Positions 43,958 to 52,330 of a DNA stretch of 64,000 nucleotides are shown here, one piece after another (position 1 is the first letter of the stretch; each line of letters begins with the position of its first letter). The DNA comes from Megasphaera cerevisiae DSM 20462 (GTDB lineage Bacteria > Bacillota > Negativicutes > Veillonellales > Megasphaeraceae). The notes under the pieces were generated by a model, which saw nothing but the letters and a program-made list of their open reading frames with translations, did no database searches and was not told the DNA's origin. The stretch spans positions 1 to 64,000 of the forward strand of contig NZ_LEKT01000010.1 of assembly GCF_001045675.1 (NCBI RefSeq), given 5' to 3'. Position numbers and translations under genes: made by a program.

Positions 43958-46540
43958 ATGGATGTATTAGCAAAAGGTTTTACACAACCAACAGACCGTA
44001 TTAAAGCTCTGAAGAATGCGATTTATGATGCAACACCGACGGTCGAAGCAGATCGTGCAGAATTAATTACCGCTTCGTATAAGGAAACGGAAGGGTTGCC
44101 GATTATTCTCCGCCGTGCCAAGGCTGTTGAAAAGCTGTTAAACGAAACTCCTATTGCTGTTCGTGATAACGAATTGATTGTAGGGTCTTTGACCGTAGGC
44201 GTACACGGTTGCCAGATTTATCCGGAATTCTCGTTTGACTGGGTAGAAAAAGAATTTGATACGATGGCTACCCGTATGGCCGACCCCTTTGATATTCCGA
44301 AGGATACGGCAAAGCGCCTGCATGACGCATTTCTCTACTGGCCGGGTAAAACGACGAGTGATCTGGCAACGTCGTATATGTCCAAACCCTGCCTTGATGC
44401 ACAGGCAAACGGTATTTTTACAGTAGGAAACTATTATTTTAACGGTGTCGGTCATGTATGCGTCGACTACGGTAAAGTACTTCGTGAAGGCTATTCCGGT
44501 ATTATCCGTGAAGCCGAAGCGGCTAAAGCAAAATTGAACGGCACTTCTCCGGAAGATATCAAAAAATGCCATTTTTATGACGCGGTCATTATTACGTATA
44601 AAGCGGCTACGGCATACGCGCACCGCTATGCAGACCTTTGCGATCAGCTTGCTGCGCAGGAAAGCAATCCTGCCCGTAAAGCCGAGTTGACACAGATGGC
44701 GGTTAATTGCCGTCAGGTTCCGGAAAATCCGGCAACGACATGGTGGCAGGCTTTGCAGGGCTTCTGGTTCGTACAACTGATTCTTCAGATTGAATCCAGC
44801 GGACACTCCATTTCTCCGGGTCGTTTTGATCAGTATATGTATCCCCATCTTGAAGCGGATAAAAACATCAGTCAGGATTTTGCGCAGGAACTGCTTGATA
44901 ACATATGGATCAAATTTAATGATCTGAATAAGACACGTGATGCCGTTTCTGATCAGGCATTTGCTGGATACGCTATTTTCCAAAATATTCAGTGCGGCGG
45001 TCAGAATGAAGATGGCGTAGATGCTACGAATCCACTTTCCTACATGATGATTGATTCAGCTGCTCATGTGGCCATGGCGGCGCCGTCCTTCTCAATCCGT
45101 TATTGGAATAAAACACCGGATGAATTCCTTTATCGTGCGTGCGAACTTGTGCGTCTCGGTTATGGCTATCCGGCTATGTACAACGATGAAGTTATCATCC
45201 CGGCCATGATGAACCGTGGAATTCCTTTAAAGGATGCCCGTCAATATTGTATTATCGGCTGCGTAGAACCGCAGGTTCCGCATAAGACAGAAGGCTGGCA
45301 TGATGCGGCGTTCTTCAATATTGCAAAAGTTCTCGATGTCACTCTCCATAACGGCCGCAACGGCAAGCTCCAGTTAGGGCCTAAAACCGGTGAAATGAAA
45401 GACTTTAAGAACCTCGGAGAATTGATACTGGCATATAAGCAGCAGATGGAATACTTCGTTCGTCTCTTGGCAGAAGCAGATAACTGCGTCGATTACGCAC
45501 ATATGGAACGTGCTCCGCTCCCGTATTTGTCTGCATTGGTAGATGATTGCATCGGCCGCGGCAAATCCGTTCAGGAAGGCGGCGCGATTTACAACTTCAC
45601 CGGCCCGCAGGCTTTTGGTGTGGCAGATAACGGCGACTCCTTCGCAGCAATCCAGAAACACGTATTTGAAAAGAAAGAAGTTACGATGGAACAGCTCTTT
45701 GACGCAATTAATCATAACTTCGGCTATGCTGATGAAACCGGCAAGATAGAACAGTGGTTCGGCAATGGTTGCTGCGAAAGCAACGCATCTATCGAAGGCA
45801 TGGATGAACGCCAAATTTATGAAGCCGTCAAACGGATTCTCAGCGCTAACGGCAGCATTGATATCAACCAGCTCCAGAAAGACATTCAGAGCGGTACCAC
45901 TAAGACACAGGCTCCGGCAGCAGCTGGTGATGCAACACAATATCAGAATATTAAACGCATCATGGAAAATACAACATGGTTTGGCAATGATGATGACTTT
46001 GTAGATCAGATTACTCGCGAAGCAGGCCAAATTTATGCCCGGGAAGTACAAAAATACAAAAATCCCCGCGGCGGTCAATTCCAGGCAGGCTGCTACCCTG
46101 TATCTGCCAATGTTCTCTTCGGGAAAGATGTTGCACCGCTTCCGGATGGCCGTCTGGCGTGGACTCCGCTTGCCGATGGCGTATCTCCTCGTGCCGGCTG
46201 CGATACCAGCGGCCCGACAGCAGCATCTATGTCCGTTGCCAAGCTCGAACATGAAACCTTCTCCAACGGTACGCTGTACAATCAGAAATTCAGCCCGTCT
46301 GCTCTGGCCGGCGATGAAGGTTTGAAGCGTTTCGCAGCATTGTGCCGCGCATACTTTGAAAATAAAGGCATGCATGTTCAGTTCAACGTTATTGACAAAG
46401 CGGCTTTGGTGGAAGCGCAGGCTCATCCGGAACAGCACAAAGACCTCGTCGTCCGTGTTGCCGGCTACAGCGCTCAGTTCGTTTCCCTGGCGAAAGAAGT
46501 ACAGGATAACATCATCAACAGAACAGAACATGTATTTTAA
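43958..46540 (+). CDS. Glycyl radical diol (propanediol/glycerol) dehydratase, copy 2
   Basis: The 860-residue GRE starts at the ATG at 43958, 9 nt after AAGGAGG; the longer open frame to 43883 has no such site and no similarity. It has IIGCVEPQ (catalytic Cys/Glu), GWHDAAFFN, ESSGHSISP, NGVGHVCV and the glycyl motif RVAGYSAQF. The sequence is close to clostridial glycerol dehydratase across the core. As in copy 1, an internal segment of about 60-70 residues (about nt 45720-45950) holds a predicted helix (DERQIYEAVKRILSA) and linker. It is followed 36 bp later by its activase, and shell genes continue the operon. Confidence 0.92.
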   Translation: MDVLAKGFTQPTDRIKALKNAIYDATPTVEADRAELITASYKETEGLPIILRRAKAVEKLLNETPIAVRDNELIVGSLTVGVHGCQIYPEFSFDWVEKEFDTMATRMADPFDIPKDTAKRLHDAFLYWPGKTTSDLATSYMSKPCLDAQANGIFTVGNYYFNGVGHVCVDYGKVLREGYSGIIREAEAAKAKLNGTSPEDIKKCHFYDAVIITYKAATAYAHRYADLCDQLAAQESNPARKAELTQMAVNCRQVPENPATTWWQALQGFWFVQLILQIESSGHSISPGRFDQYMYPHLEADKNISQDFAQELLDNIWIKFNDLNKTRDAVSDQAFAGYAIFQNIQCGGQNEDGVDATNPLSYMMIDSAAHVAMAAPSFSIRYWNKTPDEFLYRACELVRLGYGYPAMYNDEVIIPAMMNRGIPLKDARQYCIIGCVEPQVPHKTEGWHDAAFFNIAKVLDVTLHNGRNGKLQLGPKTGEMKDFKNLGELILAYKQQMEYFVRLLAEADNCVDYAHMERAPLPYLSALVDDCIGRGKSVQEGGAIYNFTGPQAFGVADNGDSFAAIQKHVFEKKEVTMEQLFDAINHNFGYADETGKIEQWFGNGCCESNASIEGMDERQIYEAVKRILSANGSIDINQLQKDIQSGTTKTQAPAAAGDATQYQNIKRIMENTTWFGNDDDFVDQITREAGQIYAREVQKYKNPRGGQFQAGCYPVSANVLFGKDVAPLPDGRLAWTPLADGVSPRAGCDTSGPTAASMSVAKLEHETFSNGTLYNQKFSPSALAGDEGLKRFAALCRAYFENKGMHVQFNVIDKAALVEAQAHPEQHKDLVVRVAGYSAQFVSLAKEVQDNIINRTEHVF

Positions 46541-46576
46541 TCCCACTGCGGAGGCAAATCTGAGAGGGGGAGCAGC

Positions 46577-47515
46577 GTGAGCGTTGTAACTGTTGATTAC
46601 AAACAAGAAGGCGATATTTTTGATATCCAGCGGTTTTCCTTGAATGACGGGCCGGGTATCCGAACAATTGTATTCTTGAAAGGATGTCCTCTTTCATGCT
46701 GGTGGTGCAGCAATCCCGAATCACAGCGCCGCCGCCCCGTAGTAATGTATAATGAAGCAGAATGTGTGCACTGCAGGCGCTGTGAAAGCGCCTGCAGGCA
46801 GCACGCTGTCACGTTTACTGATGACGGCGTCCGGCATTTTAATTTTGATGCATGTACGGGCAATGGCGATTGTGCTGCGGTTTGTCCTGTGGGAGCACTT
46901 GTCATGAAAGGGCAGCATATTGATGTCCGGTCATTGATTGATATCTTGAAGAAAGACCGGTCTACGTTCCGTCATTCTGGCGGCGGCGTGACACTATCCG
47001 GCGGCGATCCGCTTATGCAGGCTGATTTTGCCCGTGAACTGCTGAAGGCCTGTAAGGCTCAGGGCTGGAATACGGCTATTGAAACCGAAGGCTGTGCGGA
47101 ACCTTGTGATGTATTGGATGTCATTCCGTATGTGGATCATATTCTCATGGATATTAAGCATATGGATCCGGAAAAGCATCGGACATTTACCGGTGTATCC
47201 AATGAATTGATTTTGAGTAATGCCAGAAAAATTGCAGCTTTTTCCCCGCTCACCATACGGGTTCCGGTCATTCCGAAGTTTAATCATTCGGAAAAGGAAA
47301 TAGGCGATATTGCTCGTTTTGCGGCTTCGCTTGGGAACACAGAATGTATGCATATTCTGCCGTATCATTCGTTGGGAGAAAATAAATACCGAATGATGGG
47401 CTGCGAATATAAAATGAATCGCCTAAGTGTTGCATCACTTTCAAATGAAGAGTTAGAAAAGTATCGTCCTATTATTGAACAGGCTGGTGTACGCTGCAGG
47501 ATAGGCGATGAATAA
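46577..47515 (+). CDS. Glycyl radical enzyme activase (radical SAM)
   Basis: The 312-residue radical-SAM protein has the CxxxCxxC motif CPLSCWWC at about residue 34. Two extra ferredoxin-type clusters (CVHCRRCESACRQ and CTGNGDCAAVCPVG) insert between residues 58 and 105, as in activases of glycerol/propanediol and choline GREs. It abstracts a hydrogen from the Gly of the partner dehydratase. A single activase in this locus must serve both dehydratases. GAGAGGGGG precedes the start. Confidence 0.93.
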   Translation: MSVVTVDYKQEGDIFDIQRFSLNDGPGIRTIVFLKGCPLSCWWCSNPESQRRRPVVMYNEAECVHCRRCESACRQHAVTFTDDGVRHFNFDACTGNGDCAAVCPVGALVMKGQHIDVRSLIDILKKDRSTFRHSGGGVTLSGGDPLMQADFARELLKACKAQGWNTAIETEGCAEPCDVLDVIPYVDHILMDIKHMDPEKHRTFTGVSNELILSNARKIAAFSPLTIRVPVIPKFNHSEKEIGDIARFAASLGNTECMHILPYHSLGENKYRMMGCEYKMNRLSVASLSNEELEKYRPIIEQAGVRCRIGDE

Positions 47516-47532
47516 TCCTAAGGAGGGTCATT

Positions 47533-48339
47533 ATGGATCAGGAATTATTGGAAAAAGTTATGAACCAGGTAAAGGCTGAACTGGGAACGAACGCAGCCGT
47601 ACCGGCAGCAGAAACACAGACGAAGGGGGATGCTACGGGAATCAACACGGCTGTCGGCAGAACCGAATTTGTAGGAACCTCACTTGGTGATACAATCGGT
47701 CTTGTTATTGCCAGTGTCGATCCGATGCTGAAGGACTCCATGAATTTGGGGAAATTCCGTTCTATTGGTATCATTGGCGGACGTACCGGCGCAGGTCCGC
47801 AGATCATGGCTGTTGATGACGCTGTCAAAGCAACCAATACAGAAATTATTTCTGTCGAACTTCCCCGTGATACCAAAGGCGGTGCAGGTCATGGCTCTTT
47901 GATTATCATCGGTGCTGAAGATGTATCCGATGCCCGCCGTGCTGTGGAAACAGCGTTGCAGGTGCTGCCGAAATACTTCGGTGATGTATATGGCAACGAT
48001 GCAGGTCATCTGGAATTCCAGTATTCCGCCCGTGCCAGCTATTGCCTTGAAAAGGCGTTGGGTGCCAAATTCGGCAAAGCCTTTGGCATGACGTGCGCAG
48101 GTCCGGCCGCTATCGGTGTGGTTCTTGCCGATACGGCTGTTAAAGCGGCTAATGTAGAAGTAGTAGGCTATTCATCTCCCGGCAACGGCGGTACAAGCTA
48201 TTCAAACGAAGTTATCTTGTGCTTCAGTGGTGATTCCGGCGCTGTACGGCAGGCTGTCAAAGCGGCTATCGTCGTAGGCAAGAAATTGCTTGGCGCTCTC
48301 GGTGAAAAACCGAAATCCACGACGACGCCGTACATCTGA
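47533..48339 (+). CDS. pduB: PduB-like BMC-T shell protein
   Basis: The 268-residue tandem-BMC protein is close to PduB in length and motifs (GRTEFVGTSLGDTIGLVIASVD, GGRTGAGPQIMAVDDAVKATN). Its first ~20 residues (LLEKVMNQVKAEL) form an amphipathic helix and are followed by an Ala/Pro-rich linker. In Salmonella the PduB N-terminus ties the enzymatic core to the shell. It begins 17 bp after the activase gene and has a strong AAGGAGGG site. Confidence 0.92.
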   Translation: MDQELLEKVMNQVKAELGTNAAVPAAETQTKGDATGINTAVGRTEFVGTSLGDTIGLVIASVDPMLKDSMNLGKFRSIGIIGGRTGAGPQIMAVDDAVKATNTEIISVELPRDTKGGAGHGSLIIIGAEDVSDARRAVETALQVLPKYFGDVYGNDAGHLEFQYSARASYCLEKALGAKFGKAFGMTCAGPAAIGVVLADTAVKAANVEVVGYSSPGNGGTSYSNEVILCFSGDSGAVRQAVKAAIVVGKKLLGALGEKPKSTTTPYI

Positions 48340-48421
48340 TATAAATCTGTGTTATAAGTACGTGTTATGAAGTAAAGAATTAAAACTATAAACGCATAAT
48401 AATGAAGCGGAGGATTTTAAA

Positions 48422-48700
48422 ATGACAAATGAAGCATTAGGTATGGTAGAAACGAAAGGTCTCGTAGGCTCCATCGAAGCAGCAGATGCAATGGTCAAGG
48501 CTGCTAACGTAACATTGATCGGCTACGAAAAAATCGGTTCCGGCTTGGTAACCGTTATGGTCCGCGGCGATGTAGGAGCTGTCAAGGCTGCTGTTGACGC
48601 TGGCGCAGCATCAGCTAAAATCGTCGGTGAAGTGGTATCCGTTCATGTTATTCCTCGTCCTCATACAGATGTGGAAAAGATTCTGCCGCATTTGGATTAA
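48422..48700 (+). CDS. pduA: BMC-H shell protein (PduA/PduJ-like), copy 1
   Basis: The 92-residue canonical BMC-domain protein ([37 protein letters not shown]) forms hexameric shell tiles. It differs from the copy at 50510-50806 at only a few residues, although many synonymous sites differ, so the duplication is old and under strong purifying selection. GCGGAGG precedes the ATG. Confidence 0.95.
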   Translation: MTNEALGMVETKGLVGSIEAADAMVKAANVTLIGYEKIGSGLVTVMVRGDVGAVKAAVDAGAASAKIVGEVVSVHVIPRPHTDVEKILPHLD

Positions 48701-48717
48701 TCTACCGATGAGGTGAT

Positions 48718-49461
48718 ATGTTGGATATCAATGGAACGGAATTCAGAGAAATGGTCCTGCGGGTAATCCGGCAGGTCATGGAAGAAGAAAAGCAGGCAAA
48801 ACGCCGGCTGTATGTCGTCTTTGAAAATTCCTTTGATGTTCGATACGATTCATTTTTGCACATCTTGACTGATCGAGATGAGGTGACCGCTGTCATTCCT
48901 GACGAATGGTCTACTGTTCAGATCAGCCGCATACAAGCTGACTGCCCGTTTTGTAAGATAGTCAGCCGGACGGCGTCAGCGAACCTTCATGCGGAAGGTT
49001 CGCTGACCGTGTATCCGGTGACATCACGTTCTTTTATTGCCAAAGCGGCGCTGTGCATCAGCGATACCTTTGAGACAAGGTGGTTTACCAAGTGTATGGA
49101 AGCGGGCGCTTCCGTACATATTCTCCTTTCGGGACTCCAGCGTTTTACGGGAAAAGAACCGGAAGCATACGTGCAGCGGGTTTTATCATATTACCGTATG
49201 CTTCTGCAGTACGATGTGTCTATTGGGGCCTGGCCCTGTGCCAGTTTCCCGACCGTCTCAGATTCTCGGAAGAAGAATGCAATACAAACCGCATGCCGGC
49301 CGGACATGATAGAGACAAAGAACCGTCTCATTACGGCATCAGATCTTGATGCATACAGGGATGGTCAGAGTATTGCAGTTGCTTCGGACACCATTGTAAC
49401 GGCGTATGCACAGGAATTAGCAGCAAAAAGAAAGATTCAATTTATTAAAAATCTGACGTGA
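48718..49461 (+). CDS. Microcompartment-associated protein of unclear family (possible flavoprotein)
   Basis: The 247-residue protein begins with a predicted amphipathic helix (EFREMVLRVIRQVMEEE) that resembles microcompartment encapsulation peptides. The middle has an α/β region of uncertain fold. The last ~45 residues (NRLITASDLDAYRDG, VASDTIVTAYAQELAAKR) resemble the TPLAREL-type segment found in several BMC accessory proteins such as EutT. I cannot assign an enzyme. Position among shell genes and the N-terminal helix suggest an internal cargo. Confidence 0.6.
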   Translation: MLDINGTEFREMVLRVIRQVMEEEKQAKRRLYVVFENSFDVRYDSFLHILTDRDEVTAVIPDEWSTVQISRIQADCPFCKIVSRTASANLHAEGSLTVYPVTSRSFIAKAALCISDTFETRWFTKCMEAGASVHILLSGLQRFTGKEPEAYVQRVLSYYRMLLQYDVSIGAWPCASFPTVSDSRKKNAIQTACRPDMIETKNRLITASDLDAYRDGQSIAVASDTIVTAYAQELAAKRKIQFIKNLT

Positions 49462-49481
49462 CCAAAGGCAGGGAAGTATTC

Positions 49482-50183
49482 ATGGAAAAAGCATTAGGTC
49501 TTGTAGAAGTAGCAGGGTTGAGCAGTGCTGTTGAAACTGCCGATGCAATGGTCAAAGCTGCAAACGTTGTGCTCGTCGAGCTTGAAGGCGCTCGCGGCAA
49601 CGGCATGATGACTGTAAAGGTAATCGGTGATGTAGGCGCTGTACGGGCTGCTGTCGAAGCGGGACGAGCTGTTGCCGCTTCCTTCGGCGCACTCGTGTCT
49701 GTCGATATCATTGCCCGCCCCAATGAAAGTACGGGAGGCATGTTTGTTCGGTATCCGGACAAAAAAGAACCGCCTATGTTTTATGGCGGCGATCCAAAAG
49801 CAAAACCAGAACAAAAAGCAGAAGCAGTGCAGGAACCGGATCCGGAACCTGTGAAGACAGAACCGGTACAGGAAGCGCCTGCTGCGGCGGTTCCGGATCT
49901 TCCGGAAACGCAGCTGGCGCTGGCCGCAGATGTCATTTCTCCGATCTCGGAAAACACAAGCCAGGAAGTGATACCGAAAGAGAAGACTCAGGCCGCTGAA
50001 AAAACGGCATCTGTGGAACCTGCCATCTCTCTGGAAACCCCGGCGGAGCCTGTCCAGGCCATACCGGAAAAACCGAAGGTCAAACGTGCGGTACGGCGAA
50101 CGACGAGCCGTACAAGACGAACTAAAGGAAGTACGAAATCTAAAAAAGACGATAAAAACAGTCTCACGACTGATATGAAATAA
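49482..50183 (+). CDS. BMC-H shell protein with long Pro/Glu/Ala linker and basic tail
   Basis: Residues 1-~85 form a BMC domain ([40 protein letters not shown]). About 110 residues of low complexity follow, rich in Pro, Glu, Ala, Lys and Val. The last ~40 residues are strongly basic (VKRAVRRTTSRTRRTKGSTK). The ATG at 49482 is chosen over a GTG at 49458 that overlaps the upstream gene. Unlike PduK, the tail has no Cys-rich iron-sulfur site. Such tails may tether the shell to nucleic acid or to the cell's polar region, but that is speculation. Confidence 0.85.
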   Translation: MEKALGLVEVAGLSSAVETADAMVKAANVVLVELEGARGNGMMTVKVIGDVGAVRAAVEAGRAVAASFGALVSVDIIARPNESTGGMFVRYPDKKEPPMFYGGDPKAKPEQKAEAVQEPDPEPVKTEPVQEAPAAAVPDLPETQLALAADVISPISENTSQEVIPKEKTQAAEKTASVEPAISLETPAEPVQAIPEKPKVKRAVRRTTSRTRRTKGSTKSKKDDKNSLTTDMK

Positions 50184-50207
50184 GCATTAGAACAGAAGGA
50201 ATATATC

Positions 50208-50468
50208 ATGAAAATAGCAAAAGTAACAGGTTCTGTCGTTTCCACAAAGAAGGAAGAAGGACTCGTAGGATCCAAACTCATGATCGTCCGATTCGAAACA
50301 AGCACAGGTGTCCCCTATGGTAATGAAGAAGTCGCTGTAGACTATGTCGGTGCTGGTGTCGGTGAACTGGTATTAGTGGCCAGCGGTTCTGCTGTGCGTA
50401 CCCGCGAAGCAAACCATGGCAAGCCTGTGGACTTGGCTATTGTTGGCATTATCGATTACGTCAACTAA
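50208..50468 (+). CDS. pduN: BMC-P (EutN/PduN/CcmL) pentameric vertex protein
   Basis: An 86-residue EutN/CcmL protein with the typical start [19 protein letters not shown] and [15 protein letters not shown] near the middle. Five copies close each vertex of the shell. It lies between the tailed BMC-H and the second short BMC-H gene. Confidence 0.93.
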   Translation: MKIAKVTGSVVSTKKEEGLVGSKLMIVRFETSTGVPYGNEEVAVDYVGAGVGELVLVASGSAVRTREANHGKPVDLAIVGIIDYVN

Positions 50469-50509
50469 CAGGTACTTGCGAATGCACTATTAATAAAGGA
50501 GGAAAACCA

Positions 50510-50806
50510 ATGGCAAACGAAGCACTGGGAATGGTCGAAACGAAAGGTCTTGTCGGCTCTATTGAAGCAGCCGACGCAATGGTTAAAGCCGCCAATGTAT
50601 ATTTGATTGGCTATGAAAAAATCGGTTCCGGTTTGGTAACCGTCATGGTTCGCGGTGATGTAGGTGCTGTAAAAGCAGCTGTTGATGCCGGCGCTGCTTC
50701 GGCTAAAGCTGTGGGTCAGGTAGTATCTGTCCATGTCATTCCGCGTCCTCACACGGATGTTGAAAAAATACTGCCTCATTTGAATGAAACCCCAGCTGCT
50801 GAATAA
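50510..50806 (+). CDS. pduJ: BMC-H shell protein (PduA/PduJ-like), copy 2
   Basis: The 98-residue paralogue of the BMC-H at 48422-48700 has the same domain with a slightly longer C-terminus (NETPAAE). AAAGGAGG precedes the ATG. The two copies are probably major facet proteins. Confidence 0.94.
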   Translation: MANEALGMVETKGLVGSIEAADAMVKAANVYLIGYEKIGSGLVTVMVRGDVGAVKAAVDAGAASAKAVGQVVSVHVIPRPHTDVEKILPHLNETPAAE

Positions 50807-50850
50807 TAGACAAGCAGTACATATAAACAGGGGGAAAGGGGCATTTGCGA

Positions 50851-51492
50851 ATGAGTCAAGAAGATTTGACCAATCTGATTAAAAAAACATTGATTGAAAA
50901 AATCAATTACTATGAAAAATTTAAAATCAAAGTGGGTGTTTCAAACCATCATGTTCATTTGAGCAGGGCTGATTTGGATACGCTGTACGGCGAACATTAT
51001 GCACTGACAAAAAAAAGCGAATTAGGCCAGCCCGGGCAATTTGCAGCGAATGAAACGGTTACCATCAAAGGACCGAAGGGCGAATTCAAAAACGTCCGTA
51101 TTCTTGGTCCGATCCGGCCGGAAAGCCAAGTGGAAATCAGCAAGACCGACGGGCGCCGTTTAGGCGTAAACGCTCCTATTACCTTATCCGGTCATTTGGA
51201 TGGCACGCCGGGGATTACCCTCATCGGACCCCGCGGTACTGTTCATATGAAGCAAGGCGTCATTATTGCCAAACGTCATATTCACATGACACCGGCTCAG
51301 GCTGAAGAACGAGATCTGGCGAACGGTGAGATCGTCAATGTGGAAACCTTTGGCGAACGCCATGGTGTTTTGGGAGATGTCGTGATCCGTGTGTCTGACA
51401 AATCTGCATTGGAAATACACGTCGATGTAGACGAAGCGAATGCCTGCTCTTTAAGCAATAAGGACTATGTGATGATTAGCCCGAATCGGTAA
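50851..51492 (+). CDS. pduL: PduL-type phosphotransacylase
   Basis: The protein of about 213 residues converts acyl-CoA to acyl-phosphate and recycles CoA inside the shell. Zinc-binding histidines are in NHHVHLS (first domain) and KRHIHMT (second domain). An N-terminal helix (DLTNLIKKTLIEKINYY) is a likely encapsulation peptide. The ATG at 50851 lies 9 nt after GGGG; the ORF's TTG at 50845 is less likely. It follows the second BMC-H gene by 44 bp. Confidence 0.93.
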   Translation: MSQEDLTNLIKKTLIEKINYYEKFKIKVGVSNHHVHLSRADLDTLYGEHYALTKKSELGQPGQFAANETVTIKGPKGEFKNVRILGPIRPESQVEISKTDGRRLGVNAPITLSGHLDGTPGITLIGPRGTVHMKQGVIIAKRHIHMTPAQAEERDLANGEIVNVETFGERHGVLGDVVIRVSDKSALEIHVDVDEANACSLSNKDYVMISPNR

Positions 51493-51506
51493 TAGGAGAG
51501 CATATC

Positions 51507-52316
51507 ATGTTGATAGATAACAAACGTTTGGCGGATTTTGCGGCATTAGTCCATACCGGGCATGTGAATCCTTTCGACGGACCTTTGAAGGTCGGTGTTG
51601 ATCTGGGCACAGCCAATATCGTTGTCGCTGTCGTGGATAGTAACAACAGGCCTGTAGCCGGCATGACCACGGCATCCAAAGTTGTCCGCGACGGTATCGT
51701 TGTTGATTATGTCGGGGCCGTTCAGGCTGTCCGAAAAATGAAAGGGCAACTGGAAGAAAAACTCGGTGTAGAGCTGATAAAAGCTGCCACGGCTATCCCG
51801 CCGGGAATTCTCGAGGGAAACGTACGCTGTATCGCAAACTGCGTAGAAGGAGCCGACTTGGAAGTGACCCGCGTCATTGATGAACCTACGGCAGCTGCCA
51901 CTGTTTTGGAGATACAGGACGGGGCGGTTGTAGACGTAGGCGGTGGTACGACGGGCATCAGCATCCTGAATAATGGCACAGTGACCTTTACTGCCGATGA
52001 AGCAACCGGCGGGACACACATGACTTTGGTATTGGCGGGCTATCACGGATTGACCTTTGACGAAGCGGAAGTGATGAAGCAGGATACTGCCAAAGAAGAT
52101 GAAGTTTTTCCGGTTGTAAAGCCTGTTGTCGAAAAAATGGCGACAATTGTCCAGCGGTTTGTTTCGGGACGTGATGTTTCCAAGATATACGTAGTAGGCG
52201 GAGCTTGCTGCTTTACAGAATTTGAAACTGTGTTTGAAAAAATACTGCATATTCCTACGATGAAGCCAAATGACTGTTTATTTGTCACACCCTTGGGAAT
52301 TGCTGTAAATGTATAA
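51507..52316 (+). CDS. eutJ: EutJ-like Hsp70/actin-fold chaperone
   Basis: The 269-residue protein has the ATPase motifs of the actin/Hsp70 fold: phosphate 1 KVGVDLGTANIVVAVVD, DEPTAAATVLE, and VDVGGGTTGISIL. EutJ homologues occur in many microcompartment loci and may help assembly or reactivation, without a proven function. AGGAGAG precedes the ATG. It lies directly before the aldehyde dehydrogenase gene. Confidence 0.9.
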   Translation: MLIDNKRLADFAALVHTGHVNPFDGPLKVGVDLGTANIVVAVVDSNNRPVAGMTTASKVVRDGIVVDYVGAVQAVRKMKGQLEEKLGVELIKAATAIPPGILEGNVRCIANCVEGADLEVTRVIDEPTAAATVLEIQDGAVVDVGGGTTGISILNNGTVTFTADEATGGTHMTLVLAGYHGLTFDEAEVMKQDTAKEDEVFPVVKPVVEKMATIVQRFVSGRDVSKIYVVGGACCFTEFETVFEKILHIPTMKPNDCLFVTPLGIAVNV

Positions 52317-52330
52317 ATGGAGGTAACATA

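Noticed and set aside
36750-46540. Dehydratases as choline lyase (CutC) or pyruvate formate-lyase
   Set aside because: The active-site Cys stands alone in GCVEP, not as the Cys-Cys pair of PFL, and the GWHD Asp and diol-site His/Ser residues follow the glycerol/propanediol dehydratase pattern rather than choline lyase.
45374-46606. 410-codon minus-strand ORF inside the second dehydratase
   Set aside because: It is antisense to strongly conserved GRE sequence and has no ribosome site or domain.
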